From NCBI RefSeq assembly GCF_012927345.1, contig NZ_JABBGJ010000046.1, positions 25,295 to 89,294 on the forward strand: DNA of 64,000 bases. Reading direction: 5' to 3'. The DNA comes from Paraburkholderia polaris. Its GTDB lineage: Bacteria; Pseudomonadota; Gammaproteobacteria; Burkholderiales; Burkholderiaceae. The number at the start of each line of letters is the position of its first letter. Position 1 is the stretch's first letter. The translations under genes and the position numbers were made by a program. Under the pieces are notes generated by a model that made no database searches, was not told where the DNA came from, and was given only the letters and a program-made list of their open reading frames with translations. Positions 9,320-18,104 of this stretch are shown here, in pieces.

Positions 9320-9361
9320 AAAATGCCGCTTTCGAGGGTCAACTCGAAGCGGCATTTTTTT
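9320..9361 (+). terminator. Terminator after the indolepyruvate oxidoreductase gene
   Basis: A long stem (AAATGCCGCTTTCGAG against CTCGAAGCGGCATTT, one bulged T) is followed by seven T residues, 20 bases after the stop codon. Confidence 0.85.
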
Positions 9362-9375
9362 GCCTGATGGATTTG

Positions 9376-9485
9376 TTACGCGTTGCGTCCAGTAGCGTTG
9401 ATTTTCTGCTGGATCGTTTTGCTACGCGCTGCGTCAAATAGCGCTGATGATCTTCCTGACGAGTCAGCTACGCTTTGCATCCAGT
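9376..9485. repeat. Three degenerate ~26-base repeats covering the 3' end of cutC
   Basis: The pattern TACGCgyTGCrTCmArTAGCGyT occurs at about 9377, 9423 and 9459. The third copy is the coding 3' end of cutC; the other two lie just past its stop codon. This looks like partial duplication of the gene end followed by drift. Confidence 0.6.
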
Positions 9486-10207
9486 AGCGCTCTCACCTGC
9501 GCGACTTTCGCCGCATCGATGGGCGCGAGCCCGCTGCCGCCAACACGTACGCCCGAACCGAAGTGAACTGCCTGAACGTGCGTCGCACTCACAAAGCCGG
9601 CCACTGCATCAATCGTCAAACCCGCGCCCGCCAGTACCGTGCAATGTGAGCCGGACGCTTGCCGTACCAGGTCACGCATGATCGACTCCGCCTGCAGTAC
9701 CGACGGTTTGCCGCCAGAGGTCAGGACATTCGTCACGGCGTCGAAACCAAGCAGCACGTCGAGCGCTTTTTGCAGATCACGCGTTTCGTCGAACGCACGG
9801 TGGAATGTGATGGCCAGACCATCAGCTGCATCGATTGCGCGCGCCAGGCCTTCGCGATCGATCTCACCGTCTGCTGTCAGCATGCCGATCACCACGCCGT
9901 TCGCGCCAGTCGCTTTGAGTGCACGCACGTCGCGCAGCATCACGGCGTAGTCGTCGGCGTCGTACACGAACGAGCGGCTATGCGGCCGCACGATCACGTT
10001 GACCGGAGCGCCGGCCGCCGGAGCGACGGTTGCCGCGTTGGCCGCAGGGATAGCCGCCGCGGCAACCACCGCCTCGATCAACCCAAGGCTCGGCGTCAAA
10101 CCGCCCTCGCCCATCGCGGTGACGAGTTCAAGGCGGTTCGCACCCGCCTGCACGGCAAGCCGGGCGTCGGCAACGGTCGTGGCGATGACTTCGAGTAGGA
10201 CTGACAT
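9464..10207 (-). CDS. cutC: CutC-family protein
   Basis: A 247-residue TIM-barrel protein of the CutC family, the same length as the E. coli protein. Recognisable blocks are LEVIATTVADARLAVQAGANRLELV at the N-terminus, the IVRPHSRSFVYDADDY strand-loop near 70-86, and ITFHRAFDET near 131. The family was named for copper tolerance, but a direct copper role is disputed and the enzymatic function is unsettled. An Ala-rich insertion (AAAAIPAANAATVAPAAG) sits around residues 48-66, before the IVRPH block; I would expect it to be a disordered loop. No copper genes are nearby. Confidence 0.85.
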   Translation of the reverse strand: MSVLLEVIATTVADARLAVQAGANRLELVTAMGEGGLTPSLGLIEAVVAAAAIPAANAATVAPAAGAPVNVIVRPHSRSFVYDADDYAVMLRDVRALKATGANGVVIGMLTADGEIDREGLARAIDAADGLAITFHRAFDETRDLQKALDVLLGFDAVTNVLTSGGKPSVLQAESIMRDLVRQASGSHCTVLAGAGLTIDAVAGFVSATHVQAVHFGSGVRVGGSGLAPIDAAKVAQVRALLDAKRS

Positions 10208-10318
10208 AAGCGCGGCTGTGTGTCGTCAAAAAGCGACATGATCTCAGAACCGCTGCTCGGCCTCTCGATCTGGATCACAAAACCGCTGCTCACCCTCCAG
10301 ATCGAACCATCGGAACCG

Positions 10319-11587
10319 CTATTCCTCGACCCAATCGATATCGCCGCACAGCACGCACGTCTGCTCGCCGACGCGCGTCGCCATCGAGAGCGTCACGCAC
10401 GGCAACGCCTCGTTGATCGACAGATACGGACGCGTCACATGCACGCGTTCCGGCGCGTTGATCGCCGCACGGAAATACGGACGACGCAGCCAGTTCGCCC
10501 CTTGCGCATCGGCAAGCGGCAAAAAGCGCGTTTCATGCGCCGCGCGATCGGCGCGCAACACGACGTTGCGGCCCGCCTGCTTGCCCTTCGCGTCGAGCAG
10601 GAAGCAGCGCGCGGCATGGTCCAGTGCGAGGAAATTCCAGCACACTTCCTCGAGCGGTTCACCGGCCGCGAGCCGTTCCGCGGCGCGCTCGAACGCCCGC
10701 AGGTACGGTATAAGACGGCTCGCATTACGGCGCTCGCGCGCTTCGGCCTGATCGCGATAGCGATCGGTGACTTCGCTAATGCAAGTCGTGGCGTGCCCCG
10801 CATCGGCCGCGCCAGGATTCGGCCGGCCGAAGAAAAAGCCCTGCACGAAGTCCGCGTCGCAGGCGAGCGCCATCTGCGCTTCATGCTCCGTTTCAACGCC
10901 TTCAATGAGTACGAGCTTGCCCGCTTCGTGCAGCAATGCCACCAGCCCCGGCAGAATCGTCGCCATATCCGCACGATGCGCGGCGTGCGACAGCATGATG
11001 CGGTCGAGCTTGACGATATCGGGATTCAATTGCCAGATCCGTTCGACATTCGAGTGGCCCGCACCGAAGTCGTCGAGTGCGATCAGGAAGCCGCGCTCAC
11101 GGAACTGGCGCACCGCGTCGGCGAGACGTTCGAGATCTTCCGCGCGTTGTTCAAGCACCTCGAGCACAATCCGGCGCGGCGACAGATCGAGGCGCCGGAG
11201 GTTGGCCAGCAAGGCGGCGGCGAGATACGGATCGGTGAGCGCGCCGGGATGGACGTTCAGGAACAGCCATTCGCGCTCAGCGCCAAGCACCTTGAAGTTC
11301 TCCAGATGCAGCGTCTGGGCGAGCCGGTCGACTTGCAGCACGTCGCCCACACGCGCCGCCTCGCCGAAGACGTCGAGCGGCGACACGGGGCGGTCGAGCG
11401 CGTCGTGCGCGCGCAGCAGCCCCTCGTAGCCGACCGCCCGCATATGCGACAGGCTGAAAATCGGTTGAAACACGCTGGTCAACGTCAGCTCGCCATGCTG
11501 CGCCGAAAAACGTTCGAGCCCCGACGTCACCTCGACATCGAAGCCATGCGGCGCGCTGGCCGTCCTTTCCTGTTGCGCAATCGTCAT
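10319..11587 (-). CDS. EAL-domain cyclic-di-GMP phosphodiesterase
   Basis: The 422-residue cytoplasmic protein has an EAL domain at about 35-265 and a separate C-terminal region of about 150 residues with the look of a small-molecule sensing fold, an arrangement like Bacillus YkuI. The catalytic set appears complete: E55 in EGLLR, N111 (FLNVHP), E143, D172-D173 (DDFGAG), K193, E229/E232 (LIEGVE) and Q249 (QGFFFGRP). It should hydrolyse c-di-GMP to pGpG. No GGDEF domain is fused; a separate diguanylate cyclase lies at 18.3 kb. GAGAGGAT precedes the ATG. Confidence 0.9.
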   Translation of the reverse strand: MTIAQQERTASAPHGFDVEVTSGLERFSAQHGELTLTSVFQPIFSLSHMRAVGYEGLLRAHDALDRPVSPLDVFGEAARVGDVLQVDRLAQTLHLENFKVLGAEREWLFLNVHPGALTDPYLAAALLANLRRLDLSPRRIVLEVLEQRAEDLERLADAVRQFRERGFLIALDDFGAGHSNVERIWQLNPDIVKLDRIMLSHAAHRADMATILPGLVALLHEAGKLVLIEGVETEHEAQMALACDADFVQGFFFGRPNPGAADAGHATTCISEVTDRYRDQAEARERRNASRLIPYLRAFERAAERLAAGEPLEEVCWNFLALDHAARCFLLDAKGKQAGRNVVLRADRAAHETRFLPLADAQGANWLRRPYFRAAINAPERVHVTRPYLSINEALPCVTLSMATRVGEQTCVLCGDIDWVEE

Positions 11588-12103
11588 GCAATCCTCTCAC
11601 GCGAGAGCCGGGCCGGTCCGAACGCGGAAGCGAACAACCTCGGCACCGTTTCTCAAAATGTGCGTCATCGATATTCCTTAAGCAAGCTCCATGCGCACGC
11701 TGGCGCACATTCGAATGACATTTGCATGTCCGGCTGCACCGGCGAAAGGGACAATGCGCCGCCCACGGGCGTGGAGCGCACCGTTAAGGTGCATCGCGGT
11801 GCCGGGACGTTTGCCGGACGTTTGCCGGACGCTTACCGAGACGTTTGCCGGAACGCTTACCGAGACGCTTACCGAGACGTTTGCCGGAACGCTTGCAGGG
11901 ACGTTCGCCGGGATGTTTTCCGGGACGCTTACCGGGACGCTTGCCTGGCCGTTTGCCGGCCGCTCGCGGGAGCCTTGCCGGGTTAGCGATGGCGCGCTGC
12001 GTCGTCGGGCTAAACTTCGGCCTTGCGCCTCACGCACCCCTCGTGGCCGATATGCGGCGACGTTCCGCAGAGCAAGCACCGCTATATCTCCAGAAATAGA
12101 CCG
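11588..12103. other. Intergenic region between the EAL gene and antiporter gene
   Basis: 516 bases with no convincing gene. It carries the divergent promoters and a GC-rich minisatellite (11804-11957). Open frames on both strands across the repeat are a by-product of its 12-base period. Confidence 0.7.
11804..11957. repeat. 12-base minisatellite, about 13 units
   Basis: Tandem units fit RRGACGYTTRCC, mostly in two alternating flavours, GGGACGTTTGCC and GAGACGCTTACC. One unit is 11 bases and the last two are degenerate. Because the period is a multiple of three, all copies stay open in several frames (for example RLPRRLPERL on plus and VSVSVPANV on minus), but no start site or flanking homology supports translation. 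Confidence 0.85.
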
Positions 12104-13759
12104 ATGGATATTGTCTTTACAGTACTGATTCTTTTGCTCGCCGTCGCCGCTTCCGGCGTCGTGACCCGGATGCTGCCGATTGCCTTGCCGCTGCCGCTCG
12201 TCCAGATCGCGATCGGCGCATTGCTCGCATGGCCCAGGCTCGGGCTGCATGTCACCTTCGATCCAGAAATTTTCATGATGCTGTTCATTCCGCCGCTGCT
12301 GTTCGCGGACGGATGGCGCATTCCCAAGCGCGAGTTGTTCATGGCGCGACGCTCCGTCCTGATGCTCGCGCTCGGCCTGGTTTTCATGACGGTGCTGGCG
12401 GTTGGCTACTTCGTGCATGCGCTAGTGCCGTCGATCTCGCTGCCGGTCGCATTCGCGCTGGCCGCGGTGCTGTCGCCGACCGATGCGGTGGCACTCTCCG
12501 GCATCGCCGGCAAGGGCAAGATCCCTGGGCGGCTAATGCATATCCTTGAAGGCGAGGCATTGATGAACGACGCGTCGGGCCTAGTCGCGTTGAAGTTCGC
12601 GATTGCCGCGGCGCTCACGGGTGTGTTTTCGCTGCGCGATGCGTCGATCAGCTTCGTGATCATCGCGGCGGGCGGTCTCGCGACGGGCGCGGCGGTGAGC
12701 TGGGTGTTCAGCTTTGTGTCGGCGCGCTTTCTGAGTCTTAACGAAGAAGGCGATCCGGCGCCCGGTGTGGTGATGACGCTGCTGATTCCGTTCGCCGCTT
12801 ATCTGATCGCCGAACGCTTCGAGTTGTCGGGCATTCTGGCCGCGGTCTCGGCCGGCATGATGATGAACTACGCGAGCATTGCGAACGCCGGGCCGGTGTC
12901 ATCGCGAGTGCGCGCGAACAGCACGTGGACGATGATCGAGTTCGTCTTCAACGGCATGGTGTTCATTCTGTTGGGGCTGCAATTTCCGCACATTCTGGGC
13001 CGTGCGCTGCTCGATGCGCACGAGACCAGCAACGCACAGGTGTGGCTGCTGATCGGCTACATCGCCGCGGTGGCGGCGGCACTCTATGCGATGCGCTTCG
13101 TCTGGGTCTGGCTGCTGCGCTGGTTCGCGAGCCGTGGCGCGGCGAAGCATGGTCTGGTGAATGCGGTGCCGGGCTTACGCACGGTGACGGTCACGACGGT
13201 GGCCGGCGTGCGCGGCGCGGTGACGCTGGCGGGTGTGCTGTCGTTGCCGGAAGTCTTGCCGGGAGGCGCGCCGCTGCCGGGGCGGGACCTCGCGATTTTC
13301 ATTGCGTCGGGGGTGATTCTTTTGTCACTGCTGGTCGCAGTCGTGGCGTTGCCGCTGTTGTTGCGAGGTTGGCGGCGGGGCAAGGATCCGCATGCCGCAG
13401 AGGAGGCGATGGCGCGCACGGTGGCGGCGCAAGCCGCGATTCGCGCGGTTGACGAGGTGCACGATACCGAGTGCGGGGATCTGGATGAGTCGGCGTCCGC
13501 GTATGCGGCGGATGTCACTGCGAGGGTGATGGATCTGTATCGTCGCAGGCTTGCCACGCTCGACGAAGAACAGGAGCCGCGGGAGCTGGCGCGCCGTGCC
13601 GACGCGCTGGAGTTCCGCATGAAGTTAGCGGCGATGAGAGCTGAGCGGAAGGCGCTGCTTGCGCTGCGCAATAGCCAGGAAATCAACGATGAGACCTTGA
13701 ACAAGCTCATGCGCGAGGTGGATTTGTCGGAGACAGCGCTGACTGTTCGGAAGCGATAG
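12104..13759 (+). CDS. Na+/H+ antiporter, CPA1 (NhaP-like) family
   Basis: A 551-residue protein with about 12 hydrophobic segments over the first 430 residues and a hydrophilic helical C-terminal tail (about 440-551). The CPA1 core is visible: VALAAVLSPTDAVAL near 125 (transport aspartate), ALMNDASGLVALKFA near 158, and GVRGAVTLAGVLSLP near 370. It should exchange Na+ (or K+) for H+ across the inner membrane for pH and salt tolerance. The ATG at 12104 gives a normal family N-terminus; an upstream in-frame start at 12023 would add an unlikely 27-residue polar leader. Its neighbours give no pathway clue. Confidence 0.9.
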   Translation: MDIVFTVLILLLAVAASGVVTRMLPIALPLPLVQIAIGALLAWPRLGLHVTFDPEIFMMLFIPPLLFADGWRIPKRELFMARRSVLMLALGLVFMTVLAVGYFVHALVPSISLPVAFALAAVLSPTDAVALSGIAGKGKIPGRLMHILEGEALMNDASGLVALKFAIAAALTGVFSLRDASISFVIIAAGGLATGAAVSWVFSFVSARFLSLNEEGDPAPGVVMTLLIPFAAYLIAERFELSGILAAVSAGMMMNYASIANAGPVSSRVRANSTWTMIEFVFNGMVFILLGLQFPHILGRALLDAHETSNAQVWLLIGYIAAVAAALYAMRFVWVWLLRWFASRGAAKHGLVNAVPGLRTVTVTTVAGVRGAVTLAGVLSLPEVLPGGAPLPGRDLAIFIASGVILLSLLVAVVALPLLLRGWRRGKDPHAAEEAMARTVAAQAAIRAVDEVHDTECGDLDESASAYAADVTARVMDLYRRRLATLDEEQEPRELARRADALEFRMKLAAMRAERKALLALRNSQEINDETLNKLMREVDLSETALTVRKR

Positions 13760-13836
13760 GGGTTGCCGTCACGACGCGGCGACGACCTTTTCTGAGTCGC
13801 ATGATCGCAAGAGAAAAGGCCAACGCCGCAGGCAAA

Positions 13837-15144
13837 TCAGGCCACCGGCCCCTGCGCCGGCTTCCTTCTCAGGAGAGCGTAAAGAATGATCGCGCCGAAG
13901 GTAGCCGTACCGATCCCGCCAAGCCCGAATCCACCGAGCTTCAACGAGAAATCCCCAGCGCCCAGCACAAGGGTAACCGCCGCAACGATCAGATTCCGGT
14001 TGTCCGAGAAATCGACTTTATTCACGACCCAGATGCGCGCGCCAGTCACGGCAATCAAGCCGAACACGACGATCGACACGCCACCGAGCACCGGCCCCGG
14101 GATGGTCTGAATCACGGCGCCGAACTTCGGCGAAAAGCCCAAAACCAGCGCAATCACGGCTGCAATCACAAACACCAGCGTCGAATAAATCTTGGTCACG
14201 GCCATCACGCCGATGTTCTCGGCATAGGTCGTCACCCCGGTGCCGCCAGCGAAACCGGACACGATGGTGGCGAGTCCATCGCCGAGAAATGCGCGGCCGA
14301 CATAACGGTCGAGGTTCTGACCGGTCATCGCGCTCACGGCCTTGATGTGCCCAAGATTCTCAGCAACAAGAATCACTGCAATCGGTGCGAGCAAGGTCAT
14401 CGCCTGCACGCTGAAAACCGGCGCGGTGAAGTGCGGCATACCGAACCACGCCGCGTTCGCCACAATCGCAAAGTCGATCGGCTTACCCATGCCGAGACCA
14501 TTCGTTACGATCGCGTAAATCACGTACGCCATCAGCAAACCAACCAGAATCAGCAAACGCTGCAGCATGCCGCGCGCAAACACCGCGACCGCGCCGACGC
14601 ACAGCACTGTCACCAGCGCCATCCACGAGTCGAAGTTGCTGCCGCTTACGCCGTGCACCGCGATCGGCGCAAGATTCAGCCCGATCACGCAGACGATCGC
14701 CCCAGTCACGACCGGCGGCATCAACGTTTCAATCCATTTAGTGCCGACCGCCGACACGATCAGGCCAATGATCGCGTACACCACCCCGCACGCGATGATC
14801 CCGCCCAACGCCACCGGAATGTTCATGTTCGGACCGTGGCCGCCGTATCCCGTCACCGCAATCACCAGACCGATGAACGCGAAGCTCGAGCCGAGATAGC
14901 TGGGTACGCGCCCACCCACCAGCACGAAGAACAACAGCGTGCCGATCCCCGACATGAAGATGCACAGGTTCGGATCGAAGCCCATCAGCAACGGCGCAAG
15001 CACGGTCGAACCGAACATCGCGACGACGTGCTGAACGCCCATCGCAAACATCTGCGGCCACGCAAGCCGTTCTTCGGTTCCGACAATGCGGCCTTCGGCG
15101 GCGTGCGGCTGGGCGCGCCAGCGTGGGAAGTAGGAATCGGCCAT
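13837..15144 (-). CDS. Uracil/xanthine permease (NCS2 family, UraA-like)
   Basis: A 435-residue inner-membrane protein with about 14 hydrophobic segments, the size of NCS2 nucleobase:H+ symporters. Family features include MFAMGVQHVVAMFGSTVLAPLLMG near 32-55 (the conserved QH motif), the ENLGHIKAVSAMTGQ segment with its substrate-contacting glutamate near 270, and GGTGVTTYAENIGVMAVT near 308, which matches the uracil-permease branch. Uracil is the probable substrate; xanthine or uric acid transporters usually differ in the TM8-TM10 motifs. AGAGGAGAA lies 8 bases before the ATG. Converges on the antiporter gene with 77 bases between stops. Confidence 0.9.
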   Translation of the reverse strand: MADSYFPRWRAQPHAAEGRIVGTEERLAWPQMFAMGVQHVVAMFGSTVLAPLLMGFDPNLCIFMSGIGTLLFFVLVGGRVPSYLGSSFAFIGLVIAVTGYGGHGPNMNIPVALGGIIACGVVYAIIGLIVSAVGTKWIETLMPPVVTGAIVCVIGLNLAPIAVHGVSGSNFDSWMALVTVLCVGAVAVFARGMLQRLLILVGLLMAYVIYAIVTNGLGMGKPIDFAIVANAAWFGMPHFTAPVFSVQAMTLLAPIAVILVAENLGHIKAVSAMTGQNLDRYVGRAFLGDGLATIVSGFAGGTGVTTYAENIGVMAVTKIYSTLVFVIAAVIALVLGFSPKFGAVIQTIPGPVLGGVSIVVFGLIAVTGARIWVVNKVDFSDNRNLIVAAVTLVLGAGDFSLKLGGFGLGGIGTATFGAIILYALLRRKPAQGPVA

Positions 15145-15473
15145 GGCGGGGGTTCTCCTCTGTCGGCGTTATGGTGAACGGCGCCGGAACTTGCGCCGTC
15201 TGCGAATTACGCGCGAGTGTACGGAGAGCCACCAGGCCTGGCAAGGGCGGCGAATAGCGCGGCTGAAACCGCGCAAAGCCGCTACAGACGCAGTGCCCTC
15301 GAATATCACGGAGGTAATCAGGCACCGCCCTGATCTATCAACGACGCAAGCAGCCATGCCCCCGATGTTCACCGGTGCGGGCAGCACGCCCCTGATCCGT
15401 CACGGGCGCAAGCAATCACGCCTTAACGACGACTCTGCGCGATCAGCCACGCTCCTCACCACCAGCCACTCAA
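15145..15473. other. Intergenic region with a degenerate ~40-base repeat
   Basis: 329 bases between the chemoreceptor stop and the permease start, both on the minus strand. No gene is seen. Two similar ~40-base stretches (about 15323-15362 and 15382-15421, sharing GCCCTGATC/CGCAAGCA blocks) suggest a degenerate tandem duplication. The permease promoter should lie near the right end of the 15145-15240 stretch, but no clear hexamers stand out. Confidence 0.5.
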
Positions 15474-17039
15474 TCAGCTGTGCCGCGCGTCCAGCGAGAA
15501 CACCGTGACCGCCGCTTGCAATTGCCTCGCCTGGTCCGCCATCGACGCCGCCGCGGCCGCCGCCTGCTCGACCAGCGCCGCGTTCTGCTGGGTCACGTCG
15601 TCCATCTGCGCGACGGCGCGGTTCACTTCCTCGATGCCGGTGCTCTGCTCCTGCGACGCCGACGAAATCTCGCCCATGATGTCGGTCACGCGTTTCACCG
15701 CATGCGTAACTTCCGCCATCGTCTGACCGGCCCGCTCGGCCAGTTCAGCGCCGCTGCCCACGCGCGCCGTCGAGCTCTCGATCAGCTCCTTGATCTCCTT
15801 GGCCGACACCGCGCTGCGCTGGGCCAGTGAACGCACTTCCCCCGCAACCACCGCAAAGCCGCGACCCTGTTCACCGGCGCGCGCCGCTTCCACCGCTGCG
15901 TTCAGCGCGAGAATGTTGGTCTGGAACGCGATCCCTTCGATCACCGCGATGATGTCGGTCATGCGCTTCGAACCCGCTGCCAGTTCGCGCATCGTTTCGA
16001 CCACGTCGCCGACGAGGTGGCTGCCGCGCGCCGCCACCTCCGACGCCCCATGCGCGACGCCGCCCGCCTGCTGGGCGTTCTCGGCATTCATCTTCACCGT
16101 CGAGGTCAATTCCTGCATGCTCGACGCGGTTTCCTGCAACGCGGCCGCCTGTTCTTCGGTGCGTTGCGACAGATCGGTGTTGCCCTGCGCAATCTCGCCC
16201 GAGGCCATCAGGATCGATTCGCTCGACTCGCTGATACCCGAGACAATGCCGGCCAGCCGCTCACGCATGTTGCGCAGCGCGAACAGCATGCTGTCGGTAT
16301 CGCCCGCACGGGTGTCGACGCGCACGCTCAGGTCGCCATCGGCGATGCGGTTGGCGATGTGCATCGCGTAATCCGGTTCGCCGCCGAGCTGACGCGCGAG
16401 GCGTCGCGCAATCACCGTCGCGAGCAAGGTGCCCGCCGCGATCGCGCCCAACACCAACGCGAGCATCACGATGCGCATGTGCTGATAGTCGGCACTCGCC
16501 TCCTGCTGGGCGTCGTTGGCTTGCTGACGGCGATAGTCGATCAGCGCGGTGATGCGATCGCGCAGCGCCTCGCTCGCCGCAATCGCGCGGCGCACGAGTT
16601 CGTTGTTGTCGACGCCGGCCGGAATCGGTTCGAGACCGATCTGCTGATGCACGATGCCCTCCCACACGGCCGACTTGCGCAGCACTTCGTCGAACATCTC
16701 CTGACCCTTGCTGGTCGCGATGGTCGCGCGATACTGGTCGTAGCCGCCGTGCATCTCCTTGAGCGATGCGACGATGCTGTCCTTCAACTTTTGACGGCCG
16801 GCGTCGTCGGCTGCGTAGCCGAGATTCGCGGCGGCAAGATCGGAATCGATCTTGTGACGGTTCGCCTCTTCCATCCAGTAGAGGCCGTTCATGTGCTGGT
16901 CGCTGATGATGTCGGTAATGTCATGCATCGACGACAACGTCTTCAGCGCAGTCCCGCCGATCACGACGCAGAACCCGATTACAACGGCAAACGCCAACAG
17001 CAGCTTCCTGAATACGGTCATGCGGTCGAACCACTTCAT
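15474..17039 (-). CDS. Methyl-accepting chemotaxis protein (Tar/Tsr-like topology)
   Basis: A 521-residue receptor with TM1 at about 10-30, a four-helix-bundle-like periplasmic domain containing the HMNGLYWMEEANRHK stretch, TM2 near 187-207, HAMP, and a long coiled-coil signalling domain. The hairpin tip motif is intact and typical (GIAFQTNILALNAAVEAARAGEQGRGFAVVA). The start at 17039 is chosen because AAGGA lies 7 bases upstream; an in-frame ATG at 17054 would precede that site. No CheR-binding pentapeptide is evident at the C-terminus (ends FSLDARHS). Ligand unknown. The paralogue at 22.8 kb points the other way. Confidence 0.92.
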   Translation of the reverse strand: MKWFDRMTVFRKLLLAFAVVIGFCVVIGGTALKTLSSMHDITDIISDQHMNGLYWMEEANRHKIDSDLAAANLGYAADDAGRQKLKDSIVASLKEMHGGYDQYRATIATSKGQEMFDEVLRKSAVWEGIVHQQIGLEPIPAGVDNNELVRRAIAASEALRDRITALIDYRRQQANDAQQEASADYQHMRIVMLALVLGAIAAGTLLATVIARRLARQLGGEPDYAMHIANRIADGDLSVRVDTRAGDTDSMLFALRNMRERLAGIVSGISESSESILMASGEIAQGNTDLSQRTEEQAAALQETASSMQELTSTVKMNAENAQQAGGVAHGASEVAARGSHLVGDVVETMRELAAGSKRMTDIIAVIEGIAFQTNILALNAAVEAARAGEQGRGFAVVAGEVRSLAQRSAVSAKEIKELIESSTARVGSGAELAERAGQTMAEVTHAVKRVTDIMGEISSASQEQSTGIEEVNRAVAQMDDVTQQNAALVEQAAAAAASMADQARQLQAAVTVFSLDARHS

Positions 17040-17460
17040 CTCACCATCCTTCATAAGTCCTGAGGGGACGCTCGCGCCGCCGCGCCATGGCGAAATATTT
17101 CGCCATTTTTCGGATACGTGGCGACGCTCCCACCTCTTTTACGGCGGGCGTAACAGAGACTTGATGCAATAAATGGCGGGCATAACCGGGACAGGATGAT
17201 GTAAGGAATGCCTGGCGAATGCCTGGCACACGGGGCCGGATCGCTACGTCAACGTGCTTTGCGCGTCGACGCGGCGATTGGGATTTGTCTGATATATGGG
17301 GATGAGCCGAGCTTTTAGAATTTGTTTGTTGCGTTCACCCCCATGAGCGCACGCGATGTTGTTGTAACTCTCCGACTTTCCGCTCACGCTCCCCGGCGTG
17401 AGCGGTTTTTTTTCGTCCATACGCTTCGTTGGCCGCGCACGTGTCAGTGCGCGTTCTAAT
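17040..17460. other. Intergenic region ending in an orphan plus-strand terminator
   Basis: 421 bases holding the chemoreceptor promoter on the minus strand. A plus-strand transcript must be assumed to account for the terminator at 17380-17412. Two overlapping mini-ORFs on plus (ATG 17303 and ATG 17343, joined by ATGA) are too short to support as genes. Confidence 0.5.
17380..17412 (+). terminator. Orphan Rho-independent terminator, possible end of a small RNA
   Basis: Perfect 9-base arms CCGCTCACG (17380-17388) and CGTGAGCGG (17397-17405) run into eight T residues on the plus strand. Both flanking genes are on the minus strand, and there is no T run on that strand. A short plus transcript, perhaps starting near 17300 after the TGATATAT sequence, would fit. 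Confidence 0.75.
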
Positions 17461-18075
17461 TTACGGATACCTGACGAAAGCATCTTCGGCAAGCCGGAGC
17501 GTGTGATGGCGCACGTCCTCTGGCCATGCCGCGACGATGTCTTCAAAGCGCCCCCGATCGTCGGCATAGAGTGCGCGCGTTGCATCCTCATAATCAGGCA
17601 GATTGCCGGCGAGCGCGGTCATGAAGCGATACACCGCTTCTTGCGCTGCACGTTTGCGGTCCTTGTCCTCGCCCGCAAGCCGCGCTGCTTCGACCAGTTT
17701 GCGTAGCGCAACCGAGGCGCCACCCGATTGCCCGTTGAGCCAATCCCAATGACGCGGCAGCAACGTGACCTCTCTCGCCACCACGCCGAGCTTGGGCCGG
17801 CCGCGCCCGCGCGGGGTATCGTCTTCCCCGGCGTCAGCGGTTGGTGCGGGTGGCTCGCCAGGCGCCTGGCTTGCCAGCCGCGCGAGAATCTCTTCAGGCG
17901 TGCCGCGCAAATCAAACTCGACCGGGCGACTCGTGATGTTGTCGAAAATCAGCACGGGCGCCTGTTCGCCGCGCGCCAGCACCTCTCGGACAGCGAGCGC
18001 CACCTCGGACAAGGGGCCCGAGGCGATGCGGCGATGCCCCTCGAAGGCGGTGCAGGTAGCAGGATAGGGGGTCAT
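17461..18075 (-). CDS. DUF2239-family protein with a possible ribbon-helix-helix segment
   Basis: A 204-residue cytosolic protein. The N-terminal ~80 residues (CTAFEGHRRIASGPLSEVA) form the DUF2239 core. A Pro/acid linker follows, then an AT-hook-like GRGRPK. The segment REVTLLPRHWDWLNGQ plus GGASVALRKLVEAA (about 112-145) has the pattern of a ribbon-helix-helix: a short strand, a helix, a turn, a helix. The C-terminal ~60 residues are helical. Function is unknown. CTGGAG lies 6 bases before the ATG. The promoter contains two ACCCGGGT palindromes, and the protein might bind them itself. That reading is inference from pattern, not an established property of the family. Confidence 0.8.
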   Translation of the reverse strand: MTPYPATCTAFEGHRRIASGPLSEVALAVREVLARGEQAPVLIFDNITSRPVEFDLRGTPEEILARLASQAPGEPPAPTADAGEDDTPRGRGRPKLGVVAREVTLLPRHWDWLNGQSGGASVALRKLVEAARLAGEDKDRKRAAQEAVYRFMTALAGNLPDYEDATRALYADDRGRFEDIVAAWPEDVRHHTLRLAEDAFVRYP

Positions 18076-18104
18076 GACAAACTCCAGAAAGATGAATTTG
18101 TCGA

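Noticed and set aside
10220..11986. A 588-codon plus frame over the EAL gene and minisatellite
   Set aside because: Antisense shadow of the EAL gene; His/Arg-rich translation; ends in the 12-base repeats.
13801..15177. A 458-codon plus frame opposite the uracil permease gene
   Set aside because: Extremely His/Arg/Asp-rich, no domain, antisense to a clear permease.
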